This document shows positions 1 through 10,775 of a stretch of DNA of 64,000 nucleotides, one piece after another. The stretch lies in assembly GCA_030323885.1 (NCBI GenBank), contig JASIRB010003681.1, positions 1 to 64,000 of the forward strand. Reading direction: 5' to 3'. The notes under the pieces were generated by a model that was given only the letters and a program-made list of their open reading frames with translations, was not told the DNA's origin and made no database searches. Positions within the stretch are counted from its first letter, which is position 1. Each line of letters starts with the position of its first letter. The translations under genes were made by a program, and so were the position numbers. The DNA comes from Branchipolynoe longqiensis. Lineage: Eukaryota > Annelida > Polychaeta > Phyllodocida > Polynoidae.

Positions 1-7
1 GGGGTAT

Positions 8-536
8 CGATCGTGAGATCGCCCACTCTCTCTGTTCCGTACACTTCTCCCACCCGTGGCTACAGCGCCAACAAGTTGGAGAAAATATTATGAAACTCGG
101 AGGTTCGCCTTAAACCGGTCTGGGGTGTTTATAAAAAACACCCAGAAGCATCCCCACCATCATCCTCTATTAGGATCCGGGAGACTTTTCTTAGGAAATG
201 AGCAACTCGGGTTGCCATTTCTCCCTGTCTGAAAAACAGGTGTCGATAGAACTGCAGTATCGGTTTCGTTAGTGCCAGCGGCACCCAAAGTTCTATCCGT
301 AAGTTAAAAAACACGTACAAAGTCCAAAAGGGACGTGAGAAAGTTCTGAACTTTCATACGGTGATGCTATAAAGCATCATAAACAAAGTAGGCTAATAAA
401 AGGTACTTACTTTTGAACAAAAGCAGTAGTAGTAGATAAATCCTGTTGGAGCAACTCACAAATGTCCTCCCGTTGTGAGTCACTTATGCTAATTGCTGGA
501 CCCGGATGTGCTTCCTTCTCCCTAGCCTGTGGCTAG
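8..536. other. Hairpin-rich region, candidate structured RNA
   Basis: The stretch holds about a dozen short perfect stem-loops in series. Examples are 8-21 (5-bp stem, GTGA loop), 68-79, 101-110 (TTCG loop), 123-143 (8-bp stem), 162-176, 195-221 (6+5-bp stem, TCGG loop), 224-240, 245-297 (9-bp outer stem with a 5-bp inner hairpin at 272-284), 339-355 (7 bp), 362-379 (7 bp, ATAA loop), 410-423, 454-480 (8 bp) and 522-536 (6 bp). The loops include GNRA-type and UUCG-type tetraloops. No open frame explains it. I do not recognise an RNA family. It may be a catalytic or structured part of a mobile element. Confidence 0.4.
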
Positions 537-540
537 CCAG

Positions 541-919
541 AGGCGGCATACCGAGGTAAAATATATATATATATGAATAAATACAATATGTGTGTAAATA
601 AATGCATTATTCATATCACAACTCCTAGGGCTTGGCGTGACCAGCCAATTGATTGGACCAGGCCAGTCCAACCTCTCATCTAGGTGAAGTCTGGGCCAAA
701 GTGCAGTATTGGTTGACAGGAAGCCGCAGCTCCCTGAAGACCTCATGCACCAGGATCCCTTCCTCCACCGACGCGAGCCGCGACTCATGGAAAATGAGTC
801 ACCCCGTTTGTCACCTTTTACGATCCGCCAGGGGGTGCAAGGGAACTATTCTACCCTGGTTCCCCAACGTAGCAGAGCGTATGACCAACATATGGCTAAT
901 GAGCCTCCCAGCGAAAAAC
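541..919. other. Non-coding stretch, probable dispersed repeat
   Basis: No gene is seen. There is a short (AT)n at about 559-575. At about 630-900 lies a moderately GC-rich segment that looks like a decayed repeat. Short open frames here have no recognisable domain. Confidence 0.3.
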
Positions 920-1736
920 ACTCGCAATACCCTCAAGGTACGCTCGCAGAACGCCAGTGAACATTATATACGTAATTCGATCGCAAGAAGTATGCGTTAT
1001 ATATTACATTCATCAAGACATGGTGGAGAAATGCAAAATGCACATTAGACGTACATTGTCAATGCGTGGACTGTACGTTTCCATTGGCTCTCCGTCCGAC
1101 TGATGTAGGTCAACATAGTGCTATGTAGTGAACAACGTTTGTCTAACGTTTGTTTGTTGTTGTTTTCTGTCCTATCAACATCTAAGGTCATATCAGGACG
1201 GGTACCGACTTGTGACAGTGTGCACTCATGGCGACTTTATAGTGCCTCCCCACTGGAAGACCAGGCTGCCAGCACCATGACCTGATATTCCACTCAGTAA
1301 CATTATCCTGATGCTGAGCCAAGTAGTCTTTATCCTATCCTATTAATACAGAACGCCAGGCTAGGAAGCGACAAGTATCAATTTTTATGTCATTGGTTTG
1401 TCTCGACCAGGGTTCGAACCCTCGACCCCACGATCTACCAACACGGGAGAGGACGCTCTAACTCATTCGGCCATCCTGTCTGGTTTGTCTAACATGTCTA
1501 ACTTACATCAACGTATGTCTAACGTATACACAATGTACATCCGACGTAAAAGCCACACGTTGTCGAACATTGAAAGTGTTGTGCATGAACAAATCTTTCG
1601 CGACCCCTTAACGAGTGACGCCGTATAACGACATACATCGACGTAGACCAACGAACGCATAACGTTTGAGTAACGCATCTCGATGTACACCGATGTATTG
1701 GCGCAAAATCACCTACATTGGCGCATAACGAGTCAT
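920..1736 (+). mobile_element. ACGT-rich Harbinger-like MITE copy, 5' truncated, split by a SINE
   Basis: The sequence matches the interior of the copy at 4671-5368: the same run of motifs (GTGAAC-TTATATA, ATTCGATCG-AGAAGTATG, TGGAGAAA) in the same order. It is dense in ACGT/AACGT. A SINE sits inside it at 1148-1482. The 5' terminus with the CCCTGTCACAC inverted repeat is not visible. Confidence 0.5.
1148..1482 (-). mobile_element. tRNA-derived SINE (family A) with 11-bp target duplication
   Basis: On the minus strand the head starts near 1482 with a tRNA-like A box (TGGCCGAATGAG) and a perfect B box (GGTTCGAACCC near 1413-1425). The conserved body follows (AGTGTCAGGATAATG-type, then GTGCGCACTGTCACAAGTCGG-type). 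It ends in a CAACAACAAACAA-like tail. The direct repeat GTTTGTCTAAC flanks it at 1137-1147 and 1483-1493. The head resembles a class II (Ser/Leu-like) tRNA. Confidence 0.8.
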
Positions 1737-1737
1737 A

Positions 1738-2326
1738 AGCCGTGTTCATACGGGAAAAGTTTAAATCGATTTAGACAAGGCGAATTATATAAATCGATTT
1801 AGACGCCCATTCACACGGGCAGTACTTGGGCCGGAAATCGATATCAGCGCATGAGCAAGTCGATACTAACCAGCGCCAGTTTCAGTTAGTCGACGTCGCC
1901 ACGAGAGAGTGTGGGTTCGACCTAGATATGTATGGACTGAATTGTATTGGTTTGGAAGGGTCAAAACTTCTGCTGGGCAGTGAAACCCTAAAAATAAATG
2001 ATGACAAAAATATCTGTGCACAGCTAGCGGTTTCATAGACTAAATTATATAATATGCGCTTTTGATCGACCGGAAAGTCACCAAACTAAGGTCTCAACTG
2101 CGCATGCCTCAAGTAAGTCGGCTGCGTTCACATATGCCACTTACGTCAATTTTAGCTAAATCGCTTCATCTATACTACCTCGGGAGGTGGTATAGATGAA
2201 CCGATCTAATTGAATCTATTCAGCCCTAAATCGACGCAGCGTCGCATTCACACGGCAAATGTGCGTCGAACTAGGCAAGTCGATTTATATGAATCGATTT
2301 AAAGAGTGTGTGAACACAGCTATAGT
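1738..2326. mobile_element. MITE with GTGTTCACAC inverted termini
   Basis: The left end reads AGCCGTGTTCATACGGG and the right end TGTGTGAACACAGCTATA, an imperfect terminal inverted repeat. The element contains several ATCGATTTA motifs arranged as inverted pairs. Its right half recurs at 3433-3741 and one end recurs at 19770-19832. Confidence 0.5.
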
Positions 2327-2334
2327 GTGACAGG

Positions 2335-2430
2335 GCTATTAATACGACAGTGTTCGCTCATGGCGACTTTATAGTGCCACTCAACTAAGAGATCAAGCCG
2401 TTGGCACCATAACCACTCAGCAGATAATGC
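2335..2430 (-). mobile_element. SINE family A remnant
   Basis: This is a short match to the 3' body of the SINE family (CTCATGGCGACTTTATAGTGCC block). Head and tail are lost. Confidence 0.45.
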
Positions 2431-3251
2431 AAAACTGCCAATAGACTGAAGATGGGTTAGATGCAGAGGCCCTAAAATAATGTTGCTAAAACACCTTGCT
2501 TACTTGTGGGTGGGTAGAGAGAGGGCAGTGCCACGGCGATCGGGGTTAGGGGAGTGTACATATGAATAAATCCAAACCATTTGTAACAACAAATACATGG
2601 TCTTATGAAACCACATACTGAGACGAAGTCATCGACTGTCACCTTTCACAATTGTTGTGCACGGCCAATGACAATTGTATGTCAGTAAATAAATGTCTGT
2701 GGTTGTTCCGTATATATATGTCACTGTGTGTAGCCGCAGAGGGTGGAGAGTGTCTCCCATGTACCTTGGAGGTTGGAAAAGACACTGACTGGTGGCTCAC
2801 TGGCATTGTTCAGTCTGCTGTCTTCATCACATACACCGAATCAGTCGCTGAAACTGGAAACGCCCAGGACCAGGTTCCCCCAACTCGGCAACTGTGACAA
2901 CACTGTTACACTTACCTGGTGAATCTGGTCTGTCGCCACTCCGTGTCTAAGGAAGCTGTGTGCTTATTACACGACGATATGGTGTGCGTTTTCAATGTGC
3001 CTCTGTGGTGGGCGTCGGGAACAGCACAGGCGCGACACTCTCTCAGTCCCAGTGACACTGTGATTGTGTGTGTACCGAGCGTGACCTGTGTGTAGTGTCG
3101 GGGATGGCCAGGCCGACAATGTCAGTGTGTGTAGGGCCTACGTGACAAGCGCGGGCAGGGAGACCGGTAGTTATAGACCTACGCGTGCAAGGGGGAACAG
3201 TCTGTCAGCAAGTGTTCTATTTTGGTCCTGCCTGCTCGAGCGTGGTTAGCC
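2431..3251. other. No gene seen
   Basis: Ordinary mixed-composition DNA. An open frame at 2652-2897 has no domain or recognisable motif. I see no repeat with a copy elsewhere in the window. Confidence 0.3.
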
Positions 3252-3260
3252 TGTGTGTGT

Positions 3261-3356
<96 letters not shown>

Positions 3357-3379
3357 GGGGGGGGGGGGGGGGGGGGGGG
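3252..3379. repeat. (GT)n followed by a poly-G tract of about 105 nt
   Basis: A GT dinucleotide run passes into 81 consecutive G (3275-3355), one T, then 23 more G (3357-3379). It is a strong G-quadruplex-type sequence, or an assembly/sequencing artefact. The open frames across it are poly-Gly or poly-Pro and are not genes. Confidence 0.9.
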
Positions 3380-3432
3380 TGTAGTGGGTTGGTAATGTAT
3401 ACATTTAAAGTTGCATAGCACCTCTATCCGGT

Positions 3433-3741
3433 TCATAGACCAAAATTATATAATATGCGCTTTTGATCGACCGGAAAGTCAACAAACTAAGGTCTCGACT
3501 GCGCATGCGTGCATGTCCTTAATCCACCTCAAGTAAGTCGGTTGGGTTCACATATGCCACTTATGTCGATTTAAGCTATACTACCTCGCGAGGTGGTTTA
3601 CTTGAAGCGAACTAGATGAGCGAACTAGATGAATCGATTCAGCCCTAAATCGCTTTAGCGTAGCGTCCACACGGCGAATGTGAGGCGAACTAGGCAAGTC
3701 GATTTAGATGAAGCTTTTTAACTCACCAGTGTGAACGGGGC
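3433..3741. mobile_element. Partial copy of the GTGTTCACAC MITE
   Basis: It aligns with the right half of 1738-2326: the TATATAATATGCGCTTTTGATC block, the CATATGCCACTTA block, the AGGTGGT palindrome, and the right end CACCAGTGTGAACGGGGCTTA. Confidence 0.6.
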
Positions 3742-3775
3742 TTAACACCATAGGCTTCTGCAGTAACAGGTTCTA

Positions 3776-4124
3776 TTAAAGTTGCAGTCCGATGGTTTTG
3801 AGTTTCTGTCATGTCAGATAAATATACTAAACTGATCGTTATAATATACCATACTTTATTCTCAAGTAACTTTTATTTTAAATGGCTAACTTCTGAGATA
3901 TTTGAAGTGCAAACATGTAAGATTAGTTTTGGCAAGCATGCCAAAACTCTGACTCCATAGGCTTCTGCAGTAACAGGGTCTATTGAATTGGCTTGGTATT
4001 CCCTTCGATGTGGCAACAAAGGCTTAATAAGTGAACCAGTATCTATATTAGATATGTAGAATCAATTCTAGATAATTGTTTTGTTTTTGAAAATTTGATG
4101 CTTGATCGGACTATGCAGCTTTAA
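3776..4124. mobile_element. MITE family 1 (TTAAAGTTGCATAGTCCGATG termini), full copy
   Basis: It begins TTAAAGTTGCAGTCCGATGG and ends CGGACTATGCAGCTTTAA, its inverse. The body contains an internal inverted repeat (GGCAAGCATGCC). A second right-half copy follows directly at 4125-4263. A fragment of the same family (3747-3775) precedes it, so this is a small cluster. Confidence 0.75.
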
Positions 4125-4263
4125 CTTGACTCAGTATTCCCTTCTGTGTGGCAACAAATGTTCAATAAGTGCAGCAATATCTAAGTTAGATATGTAGAAT
4201 CAAATCTAGATAATTGTTTTGGTTTTGAAAATTTGATGTTTTCATCGGTCTATGCCACTTTAA
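4125..4263. mobile_element. MITE family 1, right-half duplicate
   Basis: It repeats the right half of the preceding copy (CAGTATTCCCTTCTGTGTGG through to the terminal CTTTAA). Confidence 0.65.
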
Positions 4264-4667
4264 GAGAGCGATTTGTGTTTGTGTCATTTTGCCACCTAGT
4301 GTCCGGTGCGTGGACTAATCGTGTGTCTCGCACTCTCTCCGTGGCGTCGCCACGTCGCGACGGCGGCCGGGTGTTAGATATGTCACGATTGACGGGTCCG
4401 GCTAAAGTTAAAGCTGGGATTCCATATATGCGGTATAAAAATGCGAATGCGACATCAAATGGAAAACATGTAAATACAATAACTTGAATTTGATATGTCC
4501 GACTGTGAATACCATTTGCGTAGATGAGAAACTGGATCACTCCATGTAGCGATTGGTGCGAATGTGACATGAGTGTGCCGTTTCCAATAAAAATAGTGAA
4601 AGTTTGCCACTACTCGTAGTACTCGTACGCATTTGTATACTGCATACCACGTACATTGAATCCTAGC
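4264..4667. other. No gene seen
   Basis: Open frames occur on both strands (4233-4487, 4250-4570) but show no domain. They begin inside the MITE. Confidence 0.3.
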
Positions 4668-4670
4668 TTA

Positions 4671-5368
4671 TACCCCTGTCACACTATGACGTAACGGGCC
4701 AGCGAGTAGGGAATGTAGAAATAACTTATTTACATTGAGATACGTCGAAATTCTCAGCGTTGCAGGGCCAATTTTGAAGTCAGTGCAACATAGTGGTTGT
4801 AGGCGAAACGTCGATCCAACATAGTGGTAACGCATGAGAACATTTAAAAAATGCTTGCAAAATGCTGGTGAACGTTATATATACATTATTCGATCGACAG
4901 AAGTATGCCTCTATACGTTAAATATATCAAAACACAGTGGAGAAACGCCAAACCTAAGGTAGACATACGTTAGATATACGTTATCCATACGTTTTCAATA
5001 CGTTGTCAATACTCTGACTGTACGTTTCTGCCGGCTTGGCTTACGCCTGACATAAATCAATGTATGTATAACATATGTGTAATGTACGTCTAGCATACTC
5101 GACATATGTCTAACATATACATAGCATATGCTAACGTATAAGCCATCCGTTGTCTTACGTCTAGCTATGTCAAAAGTTTTGGGTATGTCCAAAATCTTGA
5201 CGAGTGTCGACGTAACACAAAGTAACACGATGTATCTTGACGTACCTCGACATAGGCTTAACAAACACATAACGTATCTCGACGTTCCTCCACGTATCTC
5301 GACGTAATGGCCAAATTTCACCTATGCCGGCTTACAATACCGCATTCCGTCAGAGTGTGACAGCCCCT
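4671..5368. mobile_element. ACGT-rich MITE with CCCTGTCACAC termini and TTA target duplication
   Basis: The left end TACCCCTGTCACACTATGACG is inverted at the right end (CGTCAGAGTGTGACAGCCCC). TTA lies directly outside both ends (4668-4670, 5369-5371). The 3-bp TTA duplication fits PIF/Harbinger-type transposition. The interior is packed with ACGT-centred motifs and has no coding capacity. Confidence 0.7.
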
Positions 5369-5527
5369 TTATGTCAACCAGGTCCAACGTCAGACCTAAA
5401 TCATTAATATATAATAATATATTGCTGGATTTGTTTTTATAATACGGGACCAAGTGTGCATATATATATAGGCCTATATTCTTAGTATCTTGCTCCACGA
5501 TGTCATACACGTCCTCTAGACCAGAAA

Positions 5528-5858
5528 GGATGGCTTAATGAGTTGAGCGTCCATCTCCCTTTTTGGTAGATGGTGGGATTTCAACCCTGGTCATGTCAAA
5601 CCAATGGCTTGAAAATTGATACTTGTCACTTCCTAGCCAGGCGATCCCCATTAATAGGATAGGGCAAAGACTGGTTGGTTCAGTGTCAGGATAATGTGAC
5701 TGAGTGGGCTGCCAGGTCATGGTGCTGGTGGTCCAGTCTCCCAGTGGGGCAGCACTATCAATTCACCATGAATGCGCACTGTCACAAGTTGGTACCCGTT
5801 CTGATATGACCTTAGATGTTGTCAGGATGTAAAACTCCAACAATCAATCAATCAATCC
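5528..5858 (+). mobile_element. tRNA-derived SINE (family A), plus strand
   Basis: The tRNA-like head (GGATGGCTTAATGAG) is followed by a decayed B box near 5574-5589, the conserved body (CAGTGTCAGGATAATGTGAC at about 5680) and the terminal block with GATATGACCTTAGATGTTG. It ends in an (AATC)n tail. Confidence 0.75.
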
Positions 5859-5983
5859 ACATCCACCATTTAGACTGGTATTTATTCATATACGCATGCC
5901 TATATGTTGTGTGGGTGCTACTTTAGCGTGTGGCCTACCAGCACTTCAGCCCTAACCCTAACTCTAAGCAGTTACTAAACAGT

Positions 5984-6165
5984 TAGTTAAAGTTGCATGG
6001 TTCGATGGCATTTGAATTTGTTAGTTATATTTTAGATAAATAGCTCAGGTTGACCATTATATCCTAATATTCACTAGTCCTGAGTAACTTTGATGAAAAA
6101 TGGCTAGTTTTGGAACAATTTGAGCTGAAAGAACCCAAAATAAATTTGACAAACTTGCCAAAAGT
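5984..6165. mobile_element. MITE family 1, left half
   Basis: It starts TTAAAGTTGCATGGTTCGATGG and runs through the AAATGGCTA and CTTGCCAAAA blocks. The right half is replaced by unrelated sequence. Confidence 0.6.
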
Positions 6166-6494
6166 CCTGTGGCTATGACCCAGATGGTCATCTCGCAGTG
6201 ACCACATGATGTGAGATGACCTACTAATCCTGGAACCTGACAGGGCTGTAGGTAGGTATTTCTGTTTGGGTTTTGAACATTCTGGGAACGGATTGGTGCC
6301 ATAAGCCCGTGGCACTAGGGATTTTAACAAAATATTAATTTGTAGAAAGGTTAATTTGATTTATATCTATCAAATTGAGCAAGTAGCATCGAATATCCAA
6401 CATCACATATACATCGGTATATGATTGACATCGTCCCAATGGCAGAAATTTCAAGACATCAAACTATGCAACCACCCACCAAACTGCACATTCT

Positions 6495-6940
6495 ATGATT
6501 CAGCCAGGCCTGAGCTTAGTGGTTTGTTGGGATCCACTGCAATTGCGCAGGTTTCTGGGTTTAATGCTATGATTGCAGCAGCCGTTCTGGTTGTGCCTAT
6601 GTGTTATCGTTTGGATGGATCCATCGCAAATGCGGCATTCCACAGCGTTTGCGTCGGAGGACGGCCTGGGGTTGTAGCGCCATATCAGTTTCTACACTCA
6701 CCTATGACAAACTGCACGCTCTGCGATCCCGAGCTGTCTGCCGGCGTATATGCTGTAGAACGCCTGCTGCCGTCATAGCGTTAAGCTAAGAACACAGCAC
6801 ATTTGGCATGGATCCCATCCAAATGATAACGCATGACCAGAACAATTGCTGCCATCATAGCATTAAACCTGGAGATCTGCGCATTTGTGGCAGATCCCAT
6901 CAAGCCATTAATGCTCAGGTCCGGCTGGATCATACAATAT
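6495..6940. mobile_element. Foldback element with about 130-bp arms
   Basis: The left arm (about 6495-6640) and right arm (about 6800-6940) are inverted copies. Examples are GTTATCGTTTGGATGG against CCATCCAAATGATAAC, and TTTAATGCTATGATTGCAGC against its complement. The loop is about 160 bp. The open frames inside (6425-6778, 6601-6789) follow the arms and are not genes. Confidence 0.6.
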
Positions 6941-6944
6941 GGCT

Positions 6945-7191
6945 GCTGCCATCATAGTGTAAAAATATACGGATTTTCGGTTCGGTTCGGAGTGGGGACC
7001 AAGGTTATGTAACAGAGAAGCAATGGGTCGTTCTCTGACTGCCTTTCTCTCTCGCTCTACTTTTCTTCTCTCTACCATTAGATGGCTCTCTTTATATTAT
7101 TTTCTGCCTCTATATTTCTCTTTTGTTCTCACTATCATTCTTCTCTCTCACATACATGGTTTCTCTGTCTTTCTTTCTCTCCCGCGAACTA

Positions 7192-7226
<35 letters not shown>

Positions 7227-8279
7227 GTATGTATATATGTATGTATATATATATAAACAGTTTGGCCCCTGGTAATACAGAATAACAAAAGACGGAGTCA
7301 TTGAGAAGAGTATATATTCTCTGGCAGGAATATATTAATTGCCCACCTAAAATTTAAAATCCGACCGTCTGAGCGGGTCTGGCAGCAGTAGTGACCAGAC
7401 GCAGCTGGTGTCAGGGAGGTCAGGAGCCACACACAGGAGGCAGACTAGTGGGGGATGTAGGAACTAGACTAGGCAGCAGCTTAGGCAGTACTAACTCAAT
7501 GTTTCTAGCACAGTAGGAGTAACTAATAACATGACAGTACAGGGTGTAGTAACTAATATATGGGAAGGTAGTTGGTCGTGTCCTTGTTTATATTCCCATA
7601 ATAGATTATATAGCACATATATATGATATATATATCGCTTTCTCCACACTTTAAACTGTTTGCGTGACATACTTTCTCTGCTAGGGAAAACCATGAGCCT
7701 AAAAGCAGTGTATGCATGAGGCGCTATTTCAATAATCACTTAGTGAGATTTGTATTTGTTTAAATGTATGTGTGTATGAAAGTGTGCTGACTGTTTTAAA
7801 TAGTAGTCGCGTGTAGTAATTGCGTGTCGGACTTCGTGCCTGGCCCTTTAACCAGGACCAGAGCAGACTTGAATTGACACAAATACTTAGGTCCAGAGAG
7901 CATACACCAACCAGAATGGGGTTAGGAAGGAGTCTCTAACCGAGAATGGTTTCATACGTGTGTGTGTGTGGGGGGAGGGGGAGGGGCGGATCACGGCCAG
8001 CATCTAGCACCTACCGGGCGTGATGGCGACAAACTGATCCATTTCCATGGCGGGGGTTATGTACATGCAATAAGCTGCTCAGCAGGATTACAGCATATAC
8101 ATGGGTGGCCGGACAAGTATGGACAATTAAAGAATATCAGCTCGGAATAGCAGAAATGTGGGTTCGAAGACCGCTCTAGGTATGGTGCCGACACCACCCT
8201 CACCCACAATCCTTAGCCATGTAATTGTGTTATAATTAATGCCCGCTGGACACTACCTGACAATGGTGACTACCAGGAG
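6945..8279. other. No gene seen; CT/AT microsatellites
   Basis: A pyrimidine-rich (CT)n stretch followed by (AT)n lies at 7040-7255. Short Ser/Leu/Tyr-rich frames there are microsatellite artefacts. Nothing else is recognised. Confidence 0.5.
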
Positions 8280-8736
8280 CATTGGGCGTAATCGATTAAC
8301 CAACTCGGGTCACCTAAGCCACTTTTTGGCGCATGCGCACATCCTACAGACTCGGGTTGAATAAACGAATACGCTCAGGGTGGACAAAATGGTGGCTTAA
8401 TCTAAAACTTAATATTTTTGTTCAATAACCAATATAAGTACAGAAAAATAGGATTTAAAGTATGTTATGATTGTAGAAGCTGACAATCTGGGTTATTAAA
8501 AAAAAGCATTAAAACAACACGTAGGACTTGTACTGGTAGCTGCTATCCTACAGGTACTAGCACAGATGTGACGTCATCGCTCCTAGCAAACCCCAGCCAA
8601 GAGGTGGGTGACTGGGGTCGGGTCTTTTTTCACACGGCATCTGCATTTCTGTACTCCACTCGCGGTGTTCGATTTGAAATCTGACGACTCGGGTGACCCG
8701 AATGGCCCGGTTCGTGTTAATCGATTACGGCCATTG
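8280..8736. mobile_element. MITE with CGTAATCGATTAAC termini
   Basis: CGTAATCGATTAAC at 8287-8300 is inverted at 8716-8729. Subterminal CTCGGGTCACC/CTCGGGTGACC motifs also pair. It is non-coding. Confidence 0.55.
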
Positions 8737-9049
8737 TGTCCGTGTTGTGTGACCTGAGAAACCTGTCATCGAGTCTAACTTGGGGCGTATGCCCTGTGGC
8801 ATAAGCTAATGAGTTTGTTGTTCTTCTTTTTGTTATTTTCTCACCAGAAATCCCTCAGTTCAGTGAAGAAGGATGTCACATTTCGATTGCTAATGCCTGC
8901 CATATATCATGAACTTCATACCCTTTTCAACAAGTCAGTAGAGAGACACAGGTGACATATGCGTTCTATCGGGTTCCAACCTGAAACTGTACTTGGAATC
9001 CGGTGCAACAAAATGACAAAGCGAAACCCCTCCAGGTAAGCAGTGTCAG

Positions 9050-9093
<44 letters not shown>

Positions 9094-9150
9094 ACTACTG
9101 ACAGCGTCTTTGACACTCCATGACTATAGGCACTTATATCCGGACGTAAT
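8737..9150. repeat. Unannotated stretch with (TA)n
   Basis: A (TA)n run of about 40 bp lies at 9052-9091. No gene is seen. Confidence 0.6.
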
Positions 9151-9440
9151 TTAAAGTTGCATGGCCAGTTGGTTTTGAATTTCTGTCATTTTCTGAAATA
9201 AATATATTTGGGTTTACATTATATTATAATCTACCTTAGATTAGTTTGAAGTAACTTCGAGTTAAAACGATCAACTTCGGAGATATCTGAAGTGTAAACA
9301 TACCAGGTTAATTTTTACGTGATTGTCAAAACTCTGTTCCCATCTATATGCTTTAACAGTAACATGTTCTCTTAAATTGACACAATATGCCCTTCTATAT
9401 AACAATAAATGCGTAATAAGTGCACAAGTATCTGGCTTGC
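9151..9440. mobile_element. MITE family 1, diverged partial copy
   Basis: It carries the TTTAAAGTTGCATGGCCAGTTGG start and the AGTAACTT, GATATCTGAAGTG, CAAAACTCTG, CAGTAACA and GTGCACAAGTATCT blocks. The right terminus is lost. Confidence 0.55.
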
Positions 9441-10127
9441 GACTGATCTGCAATCGAATGCCGACACAAGTCACAAACCAGTCCCCAATCAGTCCGCGAC
9501 CACTCGCAGACCATATATTTATGGATGTTAGATACTTGTGTATATACACATACACATAACATCCATATTGTATATAATGGTATGAATATATTGTTTATAA
9601 TATGTATAATATATATTTTATATACATTATAAATACCAAATGCCTTATTTAAGTTAACATGATAATTTCCTATATGATACCATTACCAGTCTCCTGATAT
9701 TCATTAGAAATGAAAGAATGGTGTAAATGTACAAATAAAAACCAATGCGAAAAGCTGAAACTATTTTTACAATAAAAATTGAAACTTTGCAAGCATTTAG
9801 TAAATCGTTCGTGAGTTTTTATAAATCGCTTTGACATTGGCAAGGCTAACCCTCCCCCGCCCCCTCCCCCGCTTGCTCGTCCAGCTCATAATTAAGCCTC
9901 ATATTGTACGTGCAATAAACTTTACTACTTCATATATTGTCTAAGTTCGCATTGGCTCCGACAAAGTGATAAAACTAAATTAAGTAATCTGATAACGAGA
10001 CCCATGCGTGTGGCCACGACCATGTGTAGTAGACAAACATTTAGCCACCACATGCGAATCAAGGCTGCGGGAGTAACTTCATATAGAGTAGACTAGATAG
10101 TCGGCCCCAACTCGAACCAGCATGTCT
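9441..10127. other. No gene seen; AT-rich
   Basis: There is an AT-rich palindromic stretch at about 9530-9640. No other structure is supported. Confidence 0.3.
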
Positions 10128-10395
10128 AATGCTAGGTACACACCTACCGTTTTCCCGCACCCACCTACCGTATTCGATCTAAAATTGCCAAAAAGTCTTG
10201 AGGTGTGCACTCCCCTAGCACACCTACCGATTGCGATTCGCGACTTAAAACTCAATTTTAGGGCTAAAAGTGCTTCCTTACAATTGCGATTCGGGATTCG
10301 ATAAATGAATCGGCCCGTTTTCAGTTTTAAGCGGGTCAGGTCGGGTCATGAGTTTTAGTGCGCGAGTCGTAAACGGTAGGTGTGTACCTAGAATA
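10128..10395. mobile_element. MITE family 4 (ACACCTACCGTTT termini)
   Basis: The 20-bp terminal repeat TAGGTACACACCTACCGTTT at 10133-10152 is perfectly inverted at 10371-10390. Inner inverted pairs (GATTGCGATTCG and similar) occur. A second copy lies at 25919-26196. Confidence 0.75.
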
Positions 10396-10596
10396 ATCTA
10401 ATCGCACTAGGTTTAAAACAATTTTCTTTATCTGTTTGTTTTCTATGTTTTGGTGTGTTAAAAAACAATTTAATTAATTTTAATTTTGGGAGTGGGAGGG
10501 GGGGGGGGCGGGTGTGTGTTAAATGTGTTGGTTAAGCAGGGATTATTTAAACTGGTGGTCCCCATTTCACTGCTCTTTGCCCCATTAAAATTAATG

Positions 10597-10775
10597 CCGA
10601 ATACTAGCTAAGCGATGGTGCGACAAGTATCAAATTTAAAGTCATTTACTAGACTGATTCGGCCAGGCTTCGAACCCACGACCTCCAGCTCGGGGAACGA
10701 CCGCTCAACTAGTTCGATCCGTCCTGATATGACCTTAGATGTTGCTAGGGCGTAAAACAACAAACAACCTAGTTC
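10597..10775. mobile_element. Rearranged SINE family A fragment (head and tail in opposite orientations)
   Basis: A tRNA-like head on the minus strand (B box CTTCGAACCC near 10669) is joined at about 10716 to the SINE 3' block in plus orientation (CCTGATATGACCTTAGATGTTG, then an AACAACAAACAA tail). The body between them is missing. An inversion with deletion explains this. Confidence 0.55.

Noticed and set aside
653..1048. 131-codon plus-strand frame
   Set aside because: It crosses into a MITE, overlaps another open frame and has no recognisable domain.
1398..1482. Genuine tRNA gene on the minus strand
   Set aside because: A and B boxes are present, but the cloverleaf is imperfect, the SINE body and tail follow, and several copies exist in the window.
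3179..3436. Poly-proline / poly-glycine proteins
   Set aside because: They come only from the G-tract read on either strand.
4233..4570. Pair of overlapping open frames on opposite strands
   Set aside because: They begin in MITE sequence, have no conserved motif and look like chance.
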